Shown: positions 61,944 through 64,000 of the stretch, piece by piece
Numbering within the stretch: position 1 is the first letter of the stretch
How the letters are laid out: each line of letters starts with the position of its first letter
Source of the DNA: Azospirillum melinis
GTDB taxonomy: Bacteria > Pseudomonadota > Alphaproteobacteria > Azospirillales > Azospirillaceae
DNA: 64,000 nucleotides
Reading direction: 5' to 3'
NCBI RefSeq assembly: GCF_013340935.1
Contig: NZ_WHOS01000009.1
Span: 1 to 64,000 of the forward strand
Translations under genes and position numbers: made by a program
Notes under the pieces: generated by a model
Told to the model about the DNA's origin: nothing
What the model saw: only the letters and a program-made list of their open reading frames with translations
Databases searched by the model: none

Positions 61944-63569
61944 TCAAGGCCCGGTGGCGATGAAACGCGCATCCGCCAGCGCCGCCGGGGCATCGTCCGG
62001 CAGTGCAGCCAGCGCATCGGTCAATGCAGCCAGATAGTCGGCTGCCGGCTCCTGCTCCGGCCGCGGGTTGGCGAAGAGAGGCACCGCCGTGGCGATGGTC
62101 AGCAGCATTTCGGTTCCATAGGGCGGGCCGATGGTCCAGGAACGCCCGGTCCCCGGCTTCCCGTCCTCCCCCCTCTCGCCCAAGCGGCGCGATGCGCCTG
62201 CGGCGAGCGCGATGGCGCTGTCCGACGGGTTGGGGAGCAGATGCACGACGCTGCCGTCGATGGTGAAATAATCGACCTGCAACCGGACCGGACGGGCCGG
62301 CGCCCGGATCTCCAGCATCAGCGGATCGCCGGCATTCAGCGCCGGCCCCTCCAGCATGCTCACCGCCAACGGCTCGGCCAAGCCGCGGTTGGCGTCCAGC
62401 GCCGTGGCGACGCTGCCCAGGGGCGCGCAGAACCGCGCATCCGCGGTCGCGAGGTCGAAGCCATGGTCCCAGCCGGCGGCAAGGGTCTCGACCGTTTCGC
62501 GCACCGCCGTCTCCGCCCGCTCCCCGGCGACCGTGCCCGAAACCAGCAGCCTTCCCCCGGTCGTTTCCACGCCGGCCAGCGCGCAGGGAATGGAGCGCAG
62601 CGCCGCCGCCACCGCCGCGACCGGCGGCTGCCGGGAAGCTGCCGGGGGAGGGGCCGGCGCCAGGGAGGGCGCCGGTGCAGGGGAGGATGTGGGGGACGAT
62701 GCAGGCGGCTCGGCTGCCGGTTCGGGTAACGCGTCTTTGACCATCGCCACGGGTGGCGGCAGAGGCGGGGCAGGCCGGTTCAGGACCGTTGCCGCAGCCA
62801 AGCCGCCCAGCACGGCAACGCCGCCGAGCAGCAGCGGCCAGCGGCGGGCACACGCCGGTGCAGCGCCGGCCGACGAAACGGACGCTCCATTCAACGCGGT
62901 GACGGCCCGGAGCAGCACAGCTGCGTCCGGGAACGCTCCAGCCCCATCGTCGCGCAACGTCGCCAGCAGGGCCGACACCCCCGGCCGCTGGTCGTGCCCG
63001 GCCAGAAGCCGTTCGGTCAGTCCCACGGCGGCGGCCAGATCGTCGCGCCGGTCCACTGCTGCCGCGGTCAAGGCCGCACGTCCGAACTCGGCGACCACCG
63101 CCGCCGGTCCCGGGCGCAGCACGGTGTCGGCACCGAGCGCACCATGGATCACGCCGGCCCGATGGGCTGCGGCGAGCGCGTCCAGCACGCGGTTCAACGT
63201 CGCGACGGTGTCCTCCCACTCCAGCGGTCCGTCGGCCAGCCTCGTGGCGAGCGTCGGCCCGTCGGCCGGTGCCGTGGCGACGAAGGCGGTGCCGGCAAGC
63301 TCGCCGGAGGCCAGGATTGCCGGAATGGCCGGATGTGACAGCCGGGCCGCGGCGCCCGCCATCCGCCGGAACCGCTCCAGCCCGGCGGCATCGGCGCACA
63401 GACGGCCCAGCGGCACGGTCCACAGCGCCACCGCCTGTCCGTTGGCATCCAGGGCACGGTGCAGCCGGGCGTCGCCGTCCTTCCGGATCAGGTCGAGCAG
63501 CCGGTAACGGCCCAGCCGCTTTTCGCCTTCCGCCATGGCCATTCCAACCGCCGTCCCGTCCCGCCGCAT
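61944..63569 (-). CDS. Membrane-anchored degenerate Ser/Thr kinase (pseudokinase) with DUF4384-like domain, 541 aa
   Basis: The N-terminal 220 residues follow the bacterial Ser/Thr kinase fold (LGRYRLLDLIRKDGDARLHRAL), but catalytic residues are missing. VALW (47-50) lacks the ATP lysine, IHGALGADTV (141-150) replaces HRDLKPEN, and AEFG (160-163) replaces DFG. A single membrane helix lies at 244-262, then a long Pro/Ala/Ser linker, a domain of unknown type, and a C-terminal region (VDYFTIDGSVVHLLPNP) like DUF4384. GGGGAG lies six bases before the ATG at 63569. It is probably a signalling or scaffold protein regulated with, or by, the adjacent PP2C. Confidence 0.8.
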   Translation of the reverse strand: MRRDGTAVGMAMAEGEKRLGRYRLLDLIRKDGDARLHRALDANGQAVALWTVPLGRLCADAAGLERFRRMAGAAARLSHPAIPAILASGELAGTAFVATAPADGPTLATRLADGPLEWEDTVATLNRVLDALAAAHRAGVIHGALGADTVLRPGPAAVVAEFGRAALTAAAVDRRDDLAAAVGLTERLLAGHDQRPGVSALLATLRDDGAGAFPDAAVLLRAVTALNGASVSSAGAAPACARRWPLLLGGVAVLGGLAAATVLNRPAPPLPPPVAMVKDALPEPAAEPPASSPTSSPAPAPSLAPAPPPAASRQPPVAAVAAALRSIPCALAGVETTGGRLLVSGTVAGERAETAVRETVETLAAGWDHGFDLATADARFCAPLGSVATALDANRGLAEPLAVSMLEGPALNAGDPLMLEIRAPARPVRLQVDYFTIDGSVVHLLPNPSDSAIALAAGASRRLGERGEDGKPGTGRSWTIGPPYGTEMLLTIATAVPLFANPRPEQEPAADYLAALTDALAALPDDAPAALADARFIATGP

Positions 63570-63811
63570 TCTCGCTCCCCGGCCAGAGTCGCCATGACCG
63601 CGCCGCTGGTATAGCCGCAGCGCCTCGCAACGGCCAAGGCTCAGGGCACCCACCCGCAAGTTTCTGTCCCGATGGCCGGTCCCGTCGAACGTCCTAGTCC
63701 TGTGACGACGAACGGCCGGTAACCTTTCGTTAGCCATGACGCAGGAAGCTGATACCGCGAGCCGCACCTCTGCGACCCGCATGTGCACCACCCGGCGCGG
63801 AGCCTGCTGCC

Positions 63812-64000
63812 TTGCCCCACACACTCCCCCTTTCCCAATCGTCCGGCCCGAACCTGTCCTGGCTGAACGGGGCGGCGCTCTACCAGATCTATCCGCTCAG
63901 CTTCCGCGACCATGGCGGCGACGGCTGGGGCGACCTCGACGGTGTGATCGAGGGGCTGGACCATGTGGCCTCGCTGGGGGTCGACGGGGTGTGGATCAGC
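63812..64000 (+). CDS. GH13 alpha-glucosidase/alpha-amylase family enzyme, N-terminal part
   Basis: The first 63 codons match the start of oligo-1,6-glucosidase or trehalose-synthase-like GH13 enzymes: WLNGAALYQIYPLSFRD, GDGWGDLDGVIEGLDHVASLGVDGVWIS. The likely start is TTG at 63812 with GGAGC upstream; no ATG or GTG fits. The gene runs past the end of the window, so catalytic residues cannot be checked. Confidence 0.82.
   Translation, partial: MPHTLPLSQSSGPNLSWLNGAALYQIYPLSFRDHGGDGWGDLDGVIEGLDHVASLGVDGVWIS

Overview
The window looks like a chromosome or chromid segment of a high-GC alphaproteobacterium, most likely Azospirillum or a close relative (Rhodospirillales). That placement is my inference from the 23S rRNA 3' end, FlbT, the SUV3-type helicase, the many TPR proteins linked to glycosyltransferase domains, and the codon usage. 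I saw no IS element, phage gene, tRNA or CRISPR array, and nearly all coding space can be assigned.

Layout. (1) 1-252: the 3' end of a 23S rRNA gene, followed by a terminator and no 5S gene. (2) 278-26417: a Wzx/Wzy-type exopolysaccharide locus. It holds a polyprenyl-phosphate sugar transferase, a Wzy-like polymerase/ligase, a Wzx-like flippase, a Wzz/BY-kinase fusion, a WecG-type transferase, three other glycosyltransferases, a CysE-like acetyltransferase, a polysaccharide deacetylase and a methyltransferase. Two glycanases (GH5 and GH10) sit among them. A NadE-like, AsnB-like, AMP-ligase and acyl-carrier module there resembles the one in exosortase-A loci, but no exosortase is present. (3) 26840-33818: mixed chromosomal genes (SUV3-like helicase, gpmA, a small HTH protein with an unknown partner, a hybrid histidine kinase).

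(4) 33881-60827: a flagellar and flagellin-modification island. It contains a pentapeptide-repeat protein, a glycosyltransferase, PseI, a CMP-sugar cytidylyltransferase, and a compact acyl-handling cassette of six genes (two ACPs, an alpha/beta hydrolase, a short AMP-ligase, a ketoacyl reductase-like SDR and a KAS III). Next come a flagellin with a sigma-54 promoter and phased palindromes, flbT, and a 1998-residue protein made of three TPR-glycosyltransferase modules. After those are a hidden DUF465 gene, a second TPR-glycosyltransferase protein with two modules on the other strand, a TPR-methyltransferase, two TPR-only proteins, FlaG-like and YjfB-like proteins and a FlgC-like rod protein. 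(5) 61080-64000: a PP2C phosphatase facing a membrane-anchored protein with a degenerate kinase domain, then the start of a GH13 glucosidase.

How it fits together (inference). Region 2 builds, exports and trims a surface polysaccharide. Region 4 appears to make a nonulosonic acid, possibly decorate it with a dedicated acyl group, and attach glycans to the flagellin encoded alongside. Five near-duplicate TPR-glycosyltransferase modules in direct and inverted orientation give that locus the material for recombination or gene conversion.
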